A stretch of 64,000 bases of DNA from Datisca glomerata. Its lineage: Eukaryota; Streptophyta; Magnoliopsida; Cucurbitales; Datiscaceae. The stretch lies in NCBI GenBank assembly GCA_003255025.1, contig QANY01011952.1:743359-807358 (forward strand), read 5' to 3'. The notes under the pieces were generated by a model that searched no databases, was not told the origin of the DNA, and saw only the letters and a program-made list of their open reading frames with translations. The translations under genes and the position numbers were made by a program. Positions 10,960 to 21,720 of this stretch are shown here, in pieces; positions within the stretch are counted from its first letter, which is position 1; each line of letters opens with the position of its first letter.

Positions 10960-11640
10960 GGTCAACACATTGATTCATGGAACTAAGGGCATAATGGATA
11001 ACATCCATTCAGATCTTTGAGGTTCTTCTCTTGTTGAATCTAAATGTGGTGCGTGTTATTTTCTAATATTCCTTGATGACTGCTATCGGTGAGTTTTGGG
11101 TTTATTTCTTGAAGTAGAAGAGTGTTGTATTCTTGACCTTCAAGAAGTGGAGAGCTCGTGTCGAGAACCAAACTGGTAAGAAAATCAAGTATTTCACAAC
11201 TAATAGTGGTCTGGAATTTTGCAAGGGTGTATTTAAAGTGTATTGTGAAAATGAAGGCATTCTGAGACACCACACATGCATGAGAGTACCACAGCAGAAT
11301 GGCATTGCAGAACATATGAACAATACCTTAATGGAGAGAGTGTGTAGCATGCTCTCTAATGATTATTTGGACGACAGTTTTTGGGCTGATGTTGTCAATT
11401 ATGTCTGCTACTTGGTGAATAGGTCTCCATCGTCTGCAATTAAGTTGAAGACTCTAATTGAGGTATGGTATGGTTCTTCTACAAATTATAATACTTTGAA
11501 AATATTTATTTATCCTGCATATACTCATGCAAGTGATGGAAAGCTTGGGCGTAGGTCACAAAAATGTTTATTCCTAGGATTTTAGTCTAGGGTAAAGGAT
11601 TATCGTTTGTGGTGTGTTAAACCAAAGTCATCTAAATTTA
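10960..11640 (+). pseudogene. Integrase of copia element C
   Basis: The segment from about 10960 (HSDL...FLIFLDDCYR) runs into the frame 11133-11585 (FKKWRARVENQTGKKIKYF; GVFKVYCENEGI; PQQNGIAEHMNNTL; DDSFWADVVNYVCYLVNRSPS). The E of the DDE triad in NGIAEHMN is retained. The second D, normally in TDNGLEF, has become N (TTNSGLEF). A stop in DDCYR* precedes the main frame. Confidence 0.9.
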
Positions 11641-12239
11641 TAATTAGCATAGAATGTTAAATCTGATGAAAATGGCATGCTATGAGGGAGAAAGGATTCT
11701 GTTTCTATAGGTTTAGACCATGGTGTCGGTGAGCAGATAGAGCTAGTGGATGAAGCTCATACTAATGTGCAAGATAGCACTTCTGATTAGCCAGTTGAGG
11801 GTGAGTTGCACAATTCAATTAATGATATTGTAGAGGAGCAATGAAAAATATAGTACAGTATTGCTACCAGAAGAGAAAGGGGGTAGATTAAGACCACCTT
11901 AGAGTTATGCTCATGGAGACTTAGTACCATATGCATTGATTGTGGTAGATAGTATTGAGGCTCAGGAACCTTCTAGTTAGTATGAGGCTGTCACAAGTAG
12001 TGAATGTACTCAGTGGACTATTGCTATGGGAATCATATATGAATCATATATGGGAGTTGAATCTTTTCATAAGAATCATATATGGGAGTTGGTTAAACTA
12101 CCTAAGGGCCAGAAGATGTTTGGTGCAATTTAGTCTTCAAGAAAAAGGAAGAATTTCAGGGTTTGAAGCACCGATGTTCAAAGCAGGCTTAGTTGCAAGG
12201 GTTATAGCCAAATAGAGGGTGTGGACTTCAATGAAATGT

Positions 12240-13000
12240 TCTCACCATAACTGTATTTGTGTGTTGCTTGGAGCTAGAGTAGCTAGATGTCTAGACAACT
12301 TTTCTGTATGGTGAGCTTGAAGAATGAAACTACTGTCTTATCTGTAAATCTCTAAATAAGCTTCGATTTGATATCTTATGGGCCATGTGGTTCCACCCAT
12401 GTCAAAAGTTATGCCCTACAGAAGTTGACATGCGCGTGCAACAATCCGCCTGTTACAAAAATTCTAAAGTTGTATAGTCTGTATTTTTTAGACTCGAAAC
12501 TAGGCTGCGATAGGTAAACCTTATCGCACATGTAAGTCTCTGAATAAGCCTCAATCTAATATCTTACGGGCCACGTAGTTCCATCCATGTCAAAAGTTAA
12601 GCCCTACGGAGCACTACCAAAGGGGTTTGTTGTTCAGGATAAGGAAGTTTGTGTTTGTTTTTTGAAGAAGTCATTATATGGTTTGAAGCAATCTCCTAGA
12701 CAGTGGTACCAACAGTTTGATTCCTTTATGCTTAGGCATGGTTACTCCAAGAGTGCCTATGACAGTTATGTCTACTATAGACATCTTCTAGATAGTTTAT
12801 TTATTTATCTATTGCTCTACGTTGATGACATGTTTATTGCTATAAAGAATAAAGCTGAAATAATCAAGTTGAAAGCTCATCTTAGGTGCTGCCAAGAAGA
12901 TTTTAGGCATGTAAATTTAGAGGGATAGACAAGCAGACGAGTTATTTTTTTCTCAAAATAATTATATTGAGAAAGTTCTTGAATGCTTTGGTATACAGAA
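12240..13000 (+). pseudogene. Reverse transcriptase of copia element C, interrupted by an insertion
   Basis: The N-terminal part ends near 12324 with TFLYGELEE-like sequence. The frame 12587-12928 resumes with LPKGFVVQDKE, FLKKSLYGLKQSPRQWYQQF and the catalytic LLYVDDMFIA. Between them about 280 bases of unrelated sequence replace the usual 'EIYMEQ' codons. The catalytic aspartates are present, but the insertion and stops inactivate it. Confidence 0.88.
12325..12611. repeat. Insertion with two ~80-bp direct repeats inside copia RT
   Basis: Positions 12344-12424 and 12532-12611 are diverged direct repeats 188 bases apart. Both run from GTAA(A/G)TCTCT(A/G)AATAAGC through ATCTTA(T/C)GGGCCA(T/C)GT to GTCAAAAGTTA(T/A)GCCCTAC. 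A small hairpin TGCGATA...TATCGCA lies between them. I do not recognise the family. Confidence 0.8.
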
Positions 13001-13399
13001 GTCAAAACTTGTGAATGTTCTACTTGCTAAACATTTCAGGCTCAGCATATATGTCACCATAAATTGATGAAAAAAGGAACAGATGTCACATGTTCCTTAT
13101 GTTATTGCAGTTGGAGTATCATGTATGGTATGGTTTGTACTCGTCTAAACATTTTACATGTTGTTAATGTCACCATCAAATACATGGGGAACCCCTGTAA
13201 GGTTCATTCGCATGTCGTGAAATGGATCTTTTGATATTTGAAAGGTACTGTAGATTTGATCTTAGTTTATGGTAAGAATTCTGACACTTGTAACAATGTT
13301 CTTAGTTTTATCGACTCTAACTATGTTGGTGATCTTGATAAGAGACGATCTCTTATAGGTTAGTTCACATTTTCTGGTTATGCCATTAGTTGGAAGGCA

Positions 13400-13760
13400 A
13401 TTCTACAGTTCACAGTTGTGCTGGCTATTATAGAGGTAGAGTACATGGCGGCAGCAGAAGCCATTTGGCTTAGAGATTTGATTACTGATTTGGGACTTCA
13501 GCAGGATGATACTGTTGTCTATTGTGATTTCCAGAGTGCTATACATTTGACCAAAAATCAAATGTATCATGAGAGGACCAAATACATTGATGCCAAATAT
13601 CTCTTCATTCGTGATGTTATATCTTGAGGTGTCGTTATAGTTAGTAAAATTCCTACAATAGAGAATCCAGCTGATATGATGACTAAGTCTATTCCTTTTC
13701 GCAAGTTCCAACTTTGCCTGTACTTGGTTGGTATTTACAGTAAGTTATTTGCTTCTTTGG
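13400..13760 (+). pseudogene. RNase H of copia element C
   Basis: The frame 13418-13627 carries EVEYMAAAEAIWLRDLI, VVYCDFQSAIHLTKN and RTKYIDAKYLFIRD, the copia RNase H motifs with the acidic residues E and D in place. After a stop at 13627 the C-terminal NPADMMTKSIPF continues. It sits directly upstream of the polypurine tract, as expected. Confidence 0.9.
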
Positions 13761-13807
13761 AGAAGATGTTTGGAGAAATATACCTTTGCAGATTAGGGTA
13801 CAATTTG

Positions 13808-13824
13808 AAGCCAAAGTGGGGACT
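13808..13824 (+). promoter_or_regulatory. Polypurine tract of copia element C
   Basis: AAGCCAAAGTGGGGACT lies immediately before the right LTR. This purine-rich tract is the standard plus-strand primer site of copia elements ('CCAAGTGGGAGA' type). Confidence 0.8.
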
Positions 13825-14204
13825 TGTTGAGATGTGTCTTCAAATGTGGTTTTTTTTACTTCGGTCCCACATTAATTATTTATGAGTCATGCGCTCTTAG
13901 TTTTTATATAAATAGGACTCCCCTCTCCCCTTTTATATTGTATCAAATCATACCAAGTATAGAGATACTTGTGTGAGATTTATGAATATTTTAAGGCTCT
14001 ACTTTAGTTTAATATTTGAGTTTGTAAATGATTTTGGCATTCTTTTGTACTCTTTTTTTGTTGATTAGTGGAATTCTTCTCATATTTTTCCATATACATA
14101 GGTACACTAGCAAACCACGTAAGTTCTTTGTGTTCCCCATTTTATTATTTATCTTTTTTTATATTTTGCATATTTCCCAATTTCTTAAGATTGTGGTCAT
14201 AACA
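13825..14204 (+). repeat. 3' LTR of copia element C
   Basis: This 380-bp LTR starts TGTTGAGA and ends ATAACA. It is about 40 bp longer than the left LTR because of extra sequence around 14060-14120. It shares the TATATAAATAGGACT promoter segment with the left copy. Confidence 0.9.
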
Positions 14205-14209
14205 AATAA
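14205..14209. repeat. Target-site duplication, right copy (AATAA)
   Basis: This is identical to the 5 bases preceding the left LTR at 9182-9186. After it the gypsy B reverse transcriptase sequence continues. Confidence 0.9.
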
Positions 14210-15340
14210 GACATCAAGTCCCTTAATTTAATGACGAGCTACATGGAGCGAAGCTGTTTTCCAAACTTGATCTTAAGAGCGGTTATGATCATATCCAGAT
14301 TCGAGAAGGTGACGAATAGAAAACTCCCTTTAAAAACAGGGAATGACTTTGTGAATGGCTTATAGTGCCATTTGTGTTATCAAATGCACCTGGCACTTTT
14401 TTGCACTTGATGAACAATCTCCTTAATAGTATTTATTTTGATGTCACCTTGATGTACAACCCTTTAAAAGAATGTCATCCGGAGCACTTAAAGGAGGTGC
14501 TGGAAGTTTTACGATAGGAAAAGCTTTATGCTAATTTACTAAAAAGTCAAATTCTCTACAATTTCCATGTTATTTCTGTAGAAATGTCAATTTCTTAACA
14601 CCAACTACAACGGGAGAAGTACGCAGTTTTCATGGTTTGGAAGAATTCTATAGGAGAATCATTAAAAATTCCAGCATCATAATTTCTCCAATCGCTGAAT
14701 GTATGAAAAGTACAAATTTCAATGGATGCACCAAGTTGTAAAAACTTTTGAACAGATTAAGGAGAGAATGAGTTTTGCACCAATTTTAGCACAACCAGAT
14801 TTTGAAAAGGTCTTTAAAGAGGAATGTGATGCTTCAAGATTTGGAATAGGAGCTCTCTTACGTCAAGAAGGAATGCATATAGCATTTCATATTGAAAATT
14901 TGAATGACATAAGTAGGTGATACAACTCATATGGTTAAGCATTTTACGCCATTGTTCAAACACTAAAGCATTAGCAACATTATCTCATTTAGTGACAATT
15001 TGTTTTACTTACAGACCATGAGGCCTTGAAGCATATAAACAATCTAAAGAAAATGAATCACATATACGCATGTTGGGTTTCTTTCTTGCAGTAGTTCATG
15101 TTCACTATAAAGCACAAGGTTGGAACTAGTAACAAAGTGGCAAATGCCCATAGCAAGAGAAGCTTGTCAATATGACCAACTATTAAAGGCTTTGATTCCC
15201 TTAAGGATCTCTATCCAAATTATCTTCCTTTGGGCCTATTTAGGACAATTGTATAGATAGGTGTCAAGGAAAGTTCGTACAACATGAGGGCTTTTTTCTA
15301 AAGGCAACCAACTTTGCATTCCAGACTCTGTATTTAGCCT
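14210..15340 (+). pseudogene. Ty3/gypsy element B, right part (RT, RNase H, start of integrase)
   Basis: The sequence picks up where 9181 stopped: [21 protein letters not shown] near 14235-14295, VPFVLSNAPGTFLHLMNNLL near 14365-14420, then HPEHLKEVLEVLR. The frame 14699-14920 is RNase H (FEQIKERMSFAPILAQPDF; ECDASRFGIGALL). Later ALKHINNLKKM and a segment resembling 'GNQLCIPD' at about 15300 mark the linker to integrase. The catalytic YVDD-type motif is degraded (FDVTLMYNPLKE), and stops are frequent. The element breaks off near 15340. Confidence 0.82.
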
Positions 15341-15510
15341 ATCACTAAAATATTAGTACAATTATTGTTAGTCCAAACACAACAGAAGTTACATTGCTCA
15401 AAGGCAAGTATTCTTGCAAACTATGTGTTATATATGTAATTCAAGAAGTTATTGAGATATGTCTACTGATACTTCAATACTATTTATTTATGTAGGATTA
15501 AAGCACTACT
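15340..15510. other. Unassigned spacer between gypsy B and a LINE
   Basis: About 170 bases with no readable coding frame or clear repeat. It may be degraded gypsy B integrase. Confidence 0.3.
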
Positions 15511-16313
15511 AGTGTTAGGGTTCAATGTGTTTTGGTAAAAGGAAAATATATTAACCAAAGGGAAAAACAAAGATACTAGGGGCATACCCTAGGACCACAC
15601 CAAAACACAAAGCCACAAGGCTTATAACCAATTATCTAAGAAGCTAGAGTAAATCATAAGAGATCTAGTCTGGCTTAAGAAAATAAGTCTATCACTTATC
15701 ATTCTAAAAATATCCTTGGAGATAAGAGAAGAATCAAGAACTTTACCAACAAAGATCCTCATGTTTCTCTCACACTAAATACTATGCATAAAACAAAAAA
15801 ATGAGAAATTTAGCTCTCAATCTAGAAATATAAGAAATACAATCATCAATTAAAAAATCAACTAACTGGTGACCAAGAACATGTTCATATCTGCTGTCAC
15901 ATTTCACCAAGAGTGGAGATAAAATAGCTTGAGACGTAGGGTAATTGAAGAACATGTGCTGAGTTGATTCTGAACCAGACACACAAAGAACACAGGCTCA
16001 ATTAATATAGGGCTTCCATTTCTTCACGTGATCCTTAGTTGAGAGCTTGTCTTGAATAGTTAACCACATGATGAAAGCACATTTGGGAATAGCTCCTGAA
16101 AACCAGATGACCTTTGACCATTGAACGACATTTTGATGAGGATAGTAAACCTACTAGAAGAAGAAAAAGTTGTCCACCTCCACGAATCTTCACGGCTAGA
16201 ATGAGCCTGAGTACCCAGATCAAAGCCCCACTAATTTAGAGTAGAATGCATGACAATATAAGGGAAAAACCAACATTGATCATTAATCAAGACAGAAAAG
16301 GTAGTGTCAACGC

Positions 16314-16847
16314 TTAACCCTGAAAGTTGCACCAGATGATCCCCCCTCCAGCATTGAGAAGAATACCATTAGGATGCCAATGGTCCATAAACAATTTAAT
16401 ATCAGCACCATTACCCACAACAGCCTTACACAAATTGACAATCTTGTCCCTTAGTTTAATTAACTTCCTTCTAGACCAAGAATGGTCCGAGGCAAGCATA
16501 ATAGTAAATATAGAATGCTTTTTTACAATGTCATGGTAACACCAAGCAACCCACAAGGATATTTTAGGTTTGGAAACCAAATTCCAAAAATGTTTAGAGA
16601 TTGCAGCATAATTCCATGTAAACAAGTCTCTAATGTTCAAACCGCCCTCAATATAAGGAGTACAAACATGAGTCCAAGGAACTTTAGCTTGCCAAAAGTT
16701 GTCCATTCTAGCAGTCCATAGGAAGTTCCTAATAGCATTAATGATCTTCTTGATATCTTTCTCAGGTAGAATGAGCAAGCTAGCCCAAAACCCTTGAATG
16801 ACATAGAGAATAGACTTGATGAGCTGAAGTCTACCTGGAAAAGTCAA
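16314..16847 (-). pseudogene. LINE RT C-terminal segment (remnant 1)
   Basis: A 177-codon frame starts MTFPGRLQLIKSILYVIQGFWASL and continues KKIINAIRNFLW...PWTHVCTPYIEGGLNIRDLFTWN, then WNLVSKPKISLWVAW. This is the conserved region of plant L1 elements after the reverse transcriptase palm, leading to the zf-RVT domain. It is the longest open stretch of the remnant. Confidence 0.88.
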
Positions 16848-17094
16848 GTGCCTATTCTCCTAGTTCTTTACATCTCCAATGGAAGTGGAACCACTTAATG
16901 TCAGAACAAACCTGAAGGATCCTAGTTAGCACCTCCATGCACTGAACAAACAAATAAGGGGAAATAAAATCTATCTGTCTCAAACTTCTACTACCCTGAA
17001 AGTAACCATGCATACTACCATTAATATTAATAGAGAAAGAGGGAGTAGTCACACACTCCATAATCCAGTTAATAAACTTAAGAGGAAAGCCAAA

Positions 17095-17514
17095 CTAAGT
17101 GAGGACTTTCCCTAAGAAAAAATAATGAATACTGTCATATGTCTTAAGAAGATCAATCTTCATTGAACATCTAGGAGAAACAGAATCTCTATGATATATT
17201 CTGAGAAGCTCATGAGAGAGAATGATATTATCAGAGATGGATCTACCTGGAATGAAATTTGTTTGGTTCAAGCTAGCCAAACCAGGAAGAATAACCTTTA
17301 ACCTATTGGCAAGAATTTTTGTAATACACTTATAGAAGAGGTCGCAGCATGCAATGGGCCTAAACTCAGTAATTTTAGAGGGATTGCTAAGATTAGGGAC
17401 AAGTGATATAACTGTGTTATTAAGTTGCTTCAACATCTCACCATGCTCAAAGAATTCCAGGACTGTAGCTACCACATCCTCCCCAATAATGTCCCAATAT
17501 TTTTTGAAGAACAA
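17095..17514 (-). pseudogene. LINE reverse transcriptase fingers/palm (remnant 1)
   Basis: A 139-codon frame contains KQLNNTVISLVPNLSNPSKI, FRPIACCDLFYKCITKILANRL, FIPGRSISDNIILSHELL and the palm-A region (CSMKIDLLKTYDSI). In functional elements palm-A reads 'KVDLRKAYDSV'. The YADD catalytic motif should lie to the left but is not readable there. Confidence 0.88.
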
Positions 17515-17599
17515 GGCAGAGAAGGCCCCATAGTACCGTTAGATGCTATAATTTCAGGAATGGTTGATAAGCTATTGTTGACCCTAGTCAAGGTGAAAA

Positions 17600-17900
17600 T
17601 TTTGATAATGATAAGTAATACGTGGACTAAAATTTTGATTAAGTGCATAGGTTCTAAATAAAGTGAAAATAAGGTTAAAAACACTTAATCTTAAATTTTA
17701 TACAAAAAGAATAAAGGGCAATCGAAATCGTACATAGTGAGATACACGCGACATATTACGAAGGGCACGAGTATATCAACAGAACTCCAAATGGCCCAAA
17801 TCAAAGTTGGCTAAACTCATAATATTATGAGGAATTAAGAATCAGATTGAACGTCTAATGAACCATAACATACAAGACTGAACCATACATAAATGTGTAA
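17600..17900. other. Unassigned, AT-rich
   Basis: Sequence to the right of the LINE break has no coding frame I can support. It probably belongs to the LTR-like block that follows. Confidence 0.3.
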
Positions 17901-18760
17901 AAATGCCAAGGCCTGGTTAACCTCCAGTTTGGTGTCTAAACCTACTCTTTTTTAGAGATAAATCCAGTCATATTGGTGAGAAATTAGGGAACCAGTCAGA
18001 TCAGATAGACCGATTTGGAACTAGACAGACCAGTAGATCGGTTTACATAAAGGCAATTACACACCATTCAAACTGATTTGCTTAATTTGGAATCTCCCTA
18101 AATCAAGTGTCGGTGCCTCCAATTTTCTAAACTGGTCGGACCAGTTCATGACTGTTTCTCTCCTCTATAAATAGGTGAGCCATTTTCACATTCCAACACA
18201 TCTCTCCACTCTTCTCTGACAAAGTTCTGTAGAGTTTAATATTTTGAGAGGGTTGTATTTTGAGCGAGAATTTTAGAAATACTCTAGAAAGAAGCTAGAA
18301 ATATTGTAAGCCAAACATTTGAGAGATCTACTTTTTGGGAGAGTGAGTGATTCTGTAAGAGATTCAAAAATCTCAACCGAGCTGCATTGTCAATGTCAGA
18401 TTGACACCATAAGCCAATAGGAATCTAAAGGTTTGGTCTTTAAAATTAAGAAGATCGTTTGGAAAAATCTTCAAGTTAGAGCGTGGACGTACGGATAGGT
18501 TTTCCTGAACCACATAAAAATATTGCGTGACAAATCTCTCTTCCCTACTCTTTTTTATTTACGTGCTATTTACTTTCTGTCATTAATTTCTTGCATGTTT
18601 AATTTTTACACTTTAATATTCTGCATTTAATAATTGCTTGATTATTTGTTTATTACAATTAATATTTATTTCAAGCAATTTGATTTTTAAGTTTTAAAAT
18701 CTTCATTTTTTAACTTTTTTCCTTAATGAAGGGGTGTCATATCGATCCTACAACTATTTT
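17900..18760 (+). repeat. LTR-like retrotransposon remnant
   Basis: A TATA box (TATAAATA, 18166-18173) is followed by a leader with GAGAGTGAGTGATTCTGTAAG, GTTTGGTCTTT..AGAAGATCGTTTGG, GAGCGTGGACGTACGG and CTGAACCACATAAAA. These strings are familiar from U3/R/U5 regions of large plant copia LTRs. Three degenerate 'ACTGGTCGGACCAGT'-like words occur upstream of the TATA. No matching second LTR is in the window, so it may be a solo LTR or a fragment. Confidence 0.5.
18166..18173 (+). promoter_or_regulatory. TATA box of the LTR-like remnant
   Basis: TATAAATA sits in CTCTATAAATAGGTGAG, a strong plant core-promoter context. It is followed 25-40 bases downstream by a pyrimidine-rich CATCTCTCCACTCTTCTC stretch suited to transcription start. 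Activity is not implied. Confidence 0.55.
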
Positions 18761-19605
18761 ATTCTTTTAATGGAGTAATAATTAAGATTCAAAATAAGGA
18801 TAGTCTCCGGTATGAATATTAAAGTTTATGCAATGAAAGAGTGTATCCACATAGAGATAAAACTACTATTTTATGCCAAAAGCGCAACAAAGAAATTTGT
18901 TGTTTATTAAAAAATATCTATTTAGAATAATTGTTTCAGACCATTATGTGGAAGCTTATGTTATGATGTTTAATACGGAAAAGTTTTTGAATCAAATGTG
19001 ATGTTTAGAGACTCACTAAAGATCTAATGGTATAAAGTACATTAATTACTAAAGTGCATCACTCCAAATATTTAGATTTATTTTATAAATCTGAAAATTT
19101 AATATTTACTATCTGATTTTTGTTATTTTTCTCTTGGCAATTTGCAGGTGAAAACAAAGGAGTGAAGTAACTACTATAAGAACTTACTGATTAAGGAAAA
19201 TAAAGAATTCATGTTCTTGTGATGATTGATGAGAAATGGAAACAAGAAAGAGCACAAAAACAACTAACTGCCCATGAAGTTCACAATATCAAAGCAATGG
19301 TAGATAACAGTTTCACCCATAAAGTAAAGAATCTTGGAAAGAAATTAAGATAGAAAAGTAAAAGATAGTTTGTGTTATAGCTAAATTTATCATTTGAAAC
19401 CACATTTCGAATGTATCAACACAATTACTCATATAGTATTTAGTACTACTTCTTTTGTTATTTATGTTTTAGTATTTTGAGTAATAGTAGTTGAGGTAAT
19501 CATTTTGCTCTGAAGATTGACATAAACAAGGCTTTGACTCCATTAGGTAGCCATTTTCTTTGAGGTCTTTAGATATTTTGGGTTTTTCTAGAGATTTATT
19601 AACTG
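18760..19605. other. Unassigned AT-rich stretch
   Basis: No frame with recognisable protein content. A lysine-rich readable stretch near 19200-19350 has no family I can name. Confidence 0.3.
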
Positions 19606-20010
19606 CACTACAACAAATAAACGCTACGATAGCAACCAAAAAATGCTATCGTAGCGTTTTCATAGCATTTTTCTAAACCTTATATTTGTCAATATTTTTC
19701 GGCTATCAAAACACTTTTTATAGCGTTTTTTAAATGCTATGGTAGACCCACCATAGTGTTTTTTAAACGTTATAGTAGACCTATCATAGCGTTTTTTTTA
19801 TGTTGTTAAAGATCTTCCGTAACATTTTTCAACGCTTGACAGACTTACCATAACATTTTTCTAATGCTATGACAGACTTACCATAGCATTTTTTTAATGC
19901 TATTGTAGACAAATGATAGCATTTATAAATCAATAGTAAAAACTTACCACAACATTTTTTAAACGCTGTCAAAAACTTTTCATAGCATTTTTATGCTATA
20001 CGATGTGCAA
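19606..20010 (+). mobile_element. CACTA (En/Spm-type) transposon end with subterminal repeats
   Basis: The terminal CACTACAACAAATAAACGC at 19606 is followed by at least eight diverged copies, in both orientations, of a short word of the form (A)TGCTAT..TAGACTTACCATAGCATTTTTT over 400 bases. CACTACAA termini with dense subterminal repeats define CACTA elements. The 3 bases before it (CTG) would be the target duplication. The other end is not certain: a weak TIR-like GGTGTTGTGC occurs near 23637. No transposase coding sequence is readable in between. Confidence 0.75.
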
Positions 20011-20800
20011 CATCTTATTTTTATAAGTTTTCGTGTCTTACTTATTCTTGCCATTGTACAAACTTAGAAAATAATATTCTTACAAAGTATAAAAAAAATA
20101 ATAACATCACATTAATTTTTATTTTATTACTCAAATTGTTACAAATTATTGTCTGCTAAAAATCATAGTTTTAAATGACAAATACATATTGATTTTTACA
20201 TAGAACAAGAAAAAGTAATATCCTAAGAGAATGATTAAAATCTAGTAAGACTCCAAATCTAATTATGAAGCATCAGAAACTGATGTCGAGGTAATATGTT
20301 ACTTGCTTGCTTCTGTTGACTTTGGTTTGAAGTATAATTATAACTGCAGATTTTTAAATAATCCAGAAAAATAAGGAATTCACTTATACAAACTGAATCT
20401 AAAGTAGCGTGGAAAATGTACTATTCAAGACTAAAGAGAAATAAATTGAGTAAAATAATTATTAATGATTAATAACACACGGAAATTAATGATTAATAAA
20501 TCTAACATACAAGAATAAATCAACACTCAACACTCATCTAATCAAAGCCAGATATTGAGATACTCTTGCTAATCATCCAAGCCTTTTTTATTCTAAAAGG
20601 AAACGCAAAAGTCCTTGCTTGTAATGAGCGACACAAGCACTTAGTATCTAAAAGCAGAGAGGCATGTAATTGTACAAAAGAGAAAAAGAACAAGTGAACA
20701 GCCAACATATCAGAACTTACCTAAAACTGATGAGTTTAGTTCTTTTTTCCCCCTGGACTATAAATAAACATAGTTAATTTGACTTTAATTCGGCTAAGAA
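20010..20800. other. AT-rich, unassigned
   Basis: No support for a gene. If the CACTA element extends rightward, this is its interior. Confidence 0.3.
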
Positions 20801-21074
20801 ATGTAAATCAATCATAGCTAGTGATGCTAATCTCAGAGCTGAAAATGGACGTGGGGATGAGCATACACGCGGGAATGGAGCTGAATTTGCACAAGATCCT
20901 TCATCACTCCATGGTGGTCCAATTACAAGACTTAGAGCTCAAAATTTCAAGAAAGCACTTATTAGGCTAATTCAAGAGAATTGGAATGATTCTGGAAAAG
21001 TGAAGCCCAATGTGGGTCCAAATGAAAATCAAGGTTTTATCAATGTCATCAAGGCCATTGAAGAGTCTAATTAG
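20800..21074 (+). pseudogene. C-terminal tail of a Ty3/gypsy pol polyprotein
   Basis: An open frame without its own start reads through DANLRAENGRGDEH..., GGPITRLRAQNFKKAL and LIQENW to a TAG at 21072-21074. The GP(I/M)TR.RA..... tail is characteristic of plant gypsy pol proteins after the integrase. Nothing upstream of about 20800 can be read as integrase, so this is a fragment carried with the LTR-like sequence that follows. Confidence 0.6.
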
Positions 21075-21099
21075 CATATTGAAAAGGATAATGAACCTA

Positions 21100-21720
21100 C
21101 AAAAATGTGTTAATCAAGATAAGACCATGAAAGGGCATGAATTGAACTATTTTCAAGGTTATTAAATAGGGGGATGAATCTAGCTTGGATTGGTTATGCT
21201 TAACATTGTTCATGGTCAATTAGTGATATTTACTTATTATTAGTTGTCAAAAAAGGTCTAAAAATGTGAGAACTTATTTGCTTTAATGTTGGTGTTGTTT
21301 CAAAGCTAAAATTAATGCTTTTCATATTCTTGGAGGGTTGTCCCAAGTATAAAACATGGTACCCACGAAATTTGTAATCATGTTATGAATATTGAAAACA
21401 AGTTTATGTTATTGTGAGGTGTCCTCTTTGTTCTTGAAAGAACTCTTTGAACTTATCAAGTTAGCCTTGTGGCGTTCAAACAACCAAACTTATCACCTTG
21501 ATTCTTGAGTGATCCTTAGGTTTCTTGGTGTGGCGTTTCTATCCGTCGTAGTCTTAGTTCTTATCTTGCTAGATAACGGGTTAAGGCTCGACAATCTTGT
21601 CTTTCACGTTCTTGGGGTTCTTGAACCATAATTATTATCGGGTTTCATCGTAAATCGTCGATAGAGTTCATATCGGCTAGATCCTACGATTCATATTTCA
21701 CATACTATCTAAACACGATA
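21100..21720 (+). repeat. Gypsy LTR-like sequence following the pol tail
   Basis: Text such as TTGTGGCGTTCAAACAACC, TTCTTGAGTGATCCTTAGG, GATAACGGGTTAAGGCTCG and CGGGTTTCATCGTAAATCG is typical of R/U5 regions of plant Ty3/gypsy LTRs. It lies directly after a pol C-terminal tail on the same strand, as a 3' LTR would. The exact ends are not definable and there is no second copy in the window. Confidence 0.5.

Larger units (their letters stand above)
9187..14204 (+). mobile_element. Ty1/copia LTR retrotransposon (element C), nested in gypsy B
   Basis: This is a structurally complete but mutated copia element of about 5.0 kb. It has two LTRs (TGTTGAG...ATAACA), 5-bp target duplications, a primer-binding site TGGTATCAGAGC matching initiator Met-tRNA, gag with CCHC knuckle, protease, integrase, reverse transcriptase, RNase H and a purine-rich tract before the right LTR. 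The domain order gag-PR-IN-RT-RH is diagnostic of copia. It sits exactly between two halves of a gypsy reverse transcriptase, so it inserted after gypsy B. Many stops make it non-autonomous. Confidence 0.95.
15510..17600 (-). mobile_element. L1-type LINE remnant 1, 5'-truncated
   Basis: Minus-strand frames show an L1-clade reverse transcriptase and its C-terminal region. At 17095-17514 are ALFFKKYWDIIGEDV, EFRPIACCDLFYKCITKILANRL and FIPGRSISDNI. At 16852-17061 are CVTTPSFSINING, GYFQGSRSLRQIDFISPYLFV and MEVLTRIL. At 16314-16847 are GRLQLIKSIL and the zf-RVT approach, and at 15782-16223 the zf-RVT end. The 3' end near 15510-15560 carries the usual 'ATGCCCCTAGTATCTTTG...GGTTAATATATTTTCC' style 3' UTR. 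No endonuclease or ORF1 remains: similarity ends near 17600. Confidence 0.9.

Noticed and set aside
16327..16721. Plus-strand open frames opposite the LINE
   Set aside because: They are shadows of the minus-strand RT frame, which carries clear L1 motifs.
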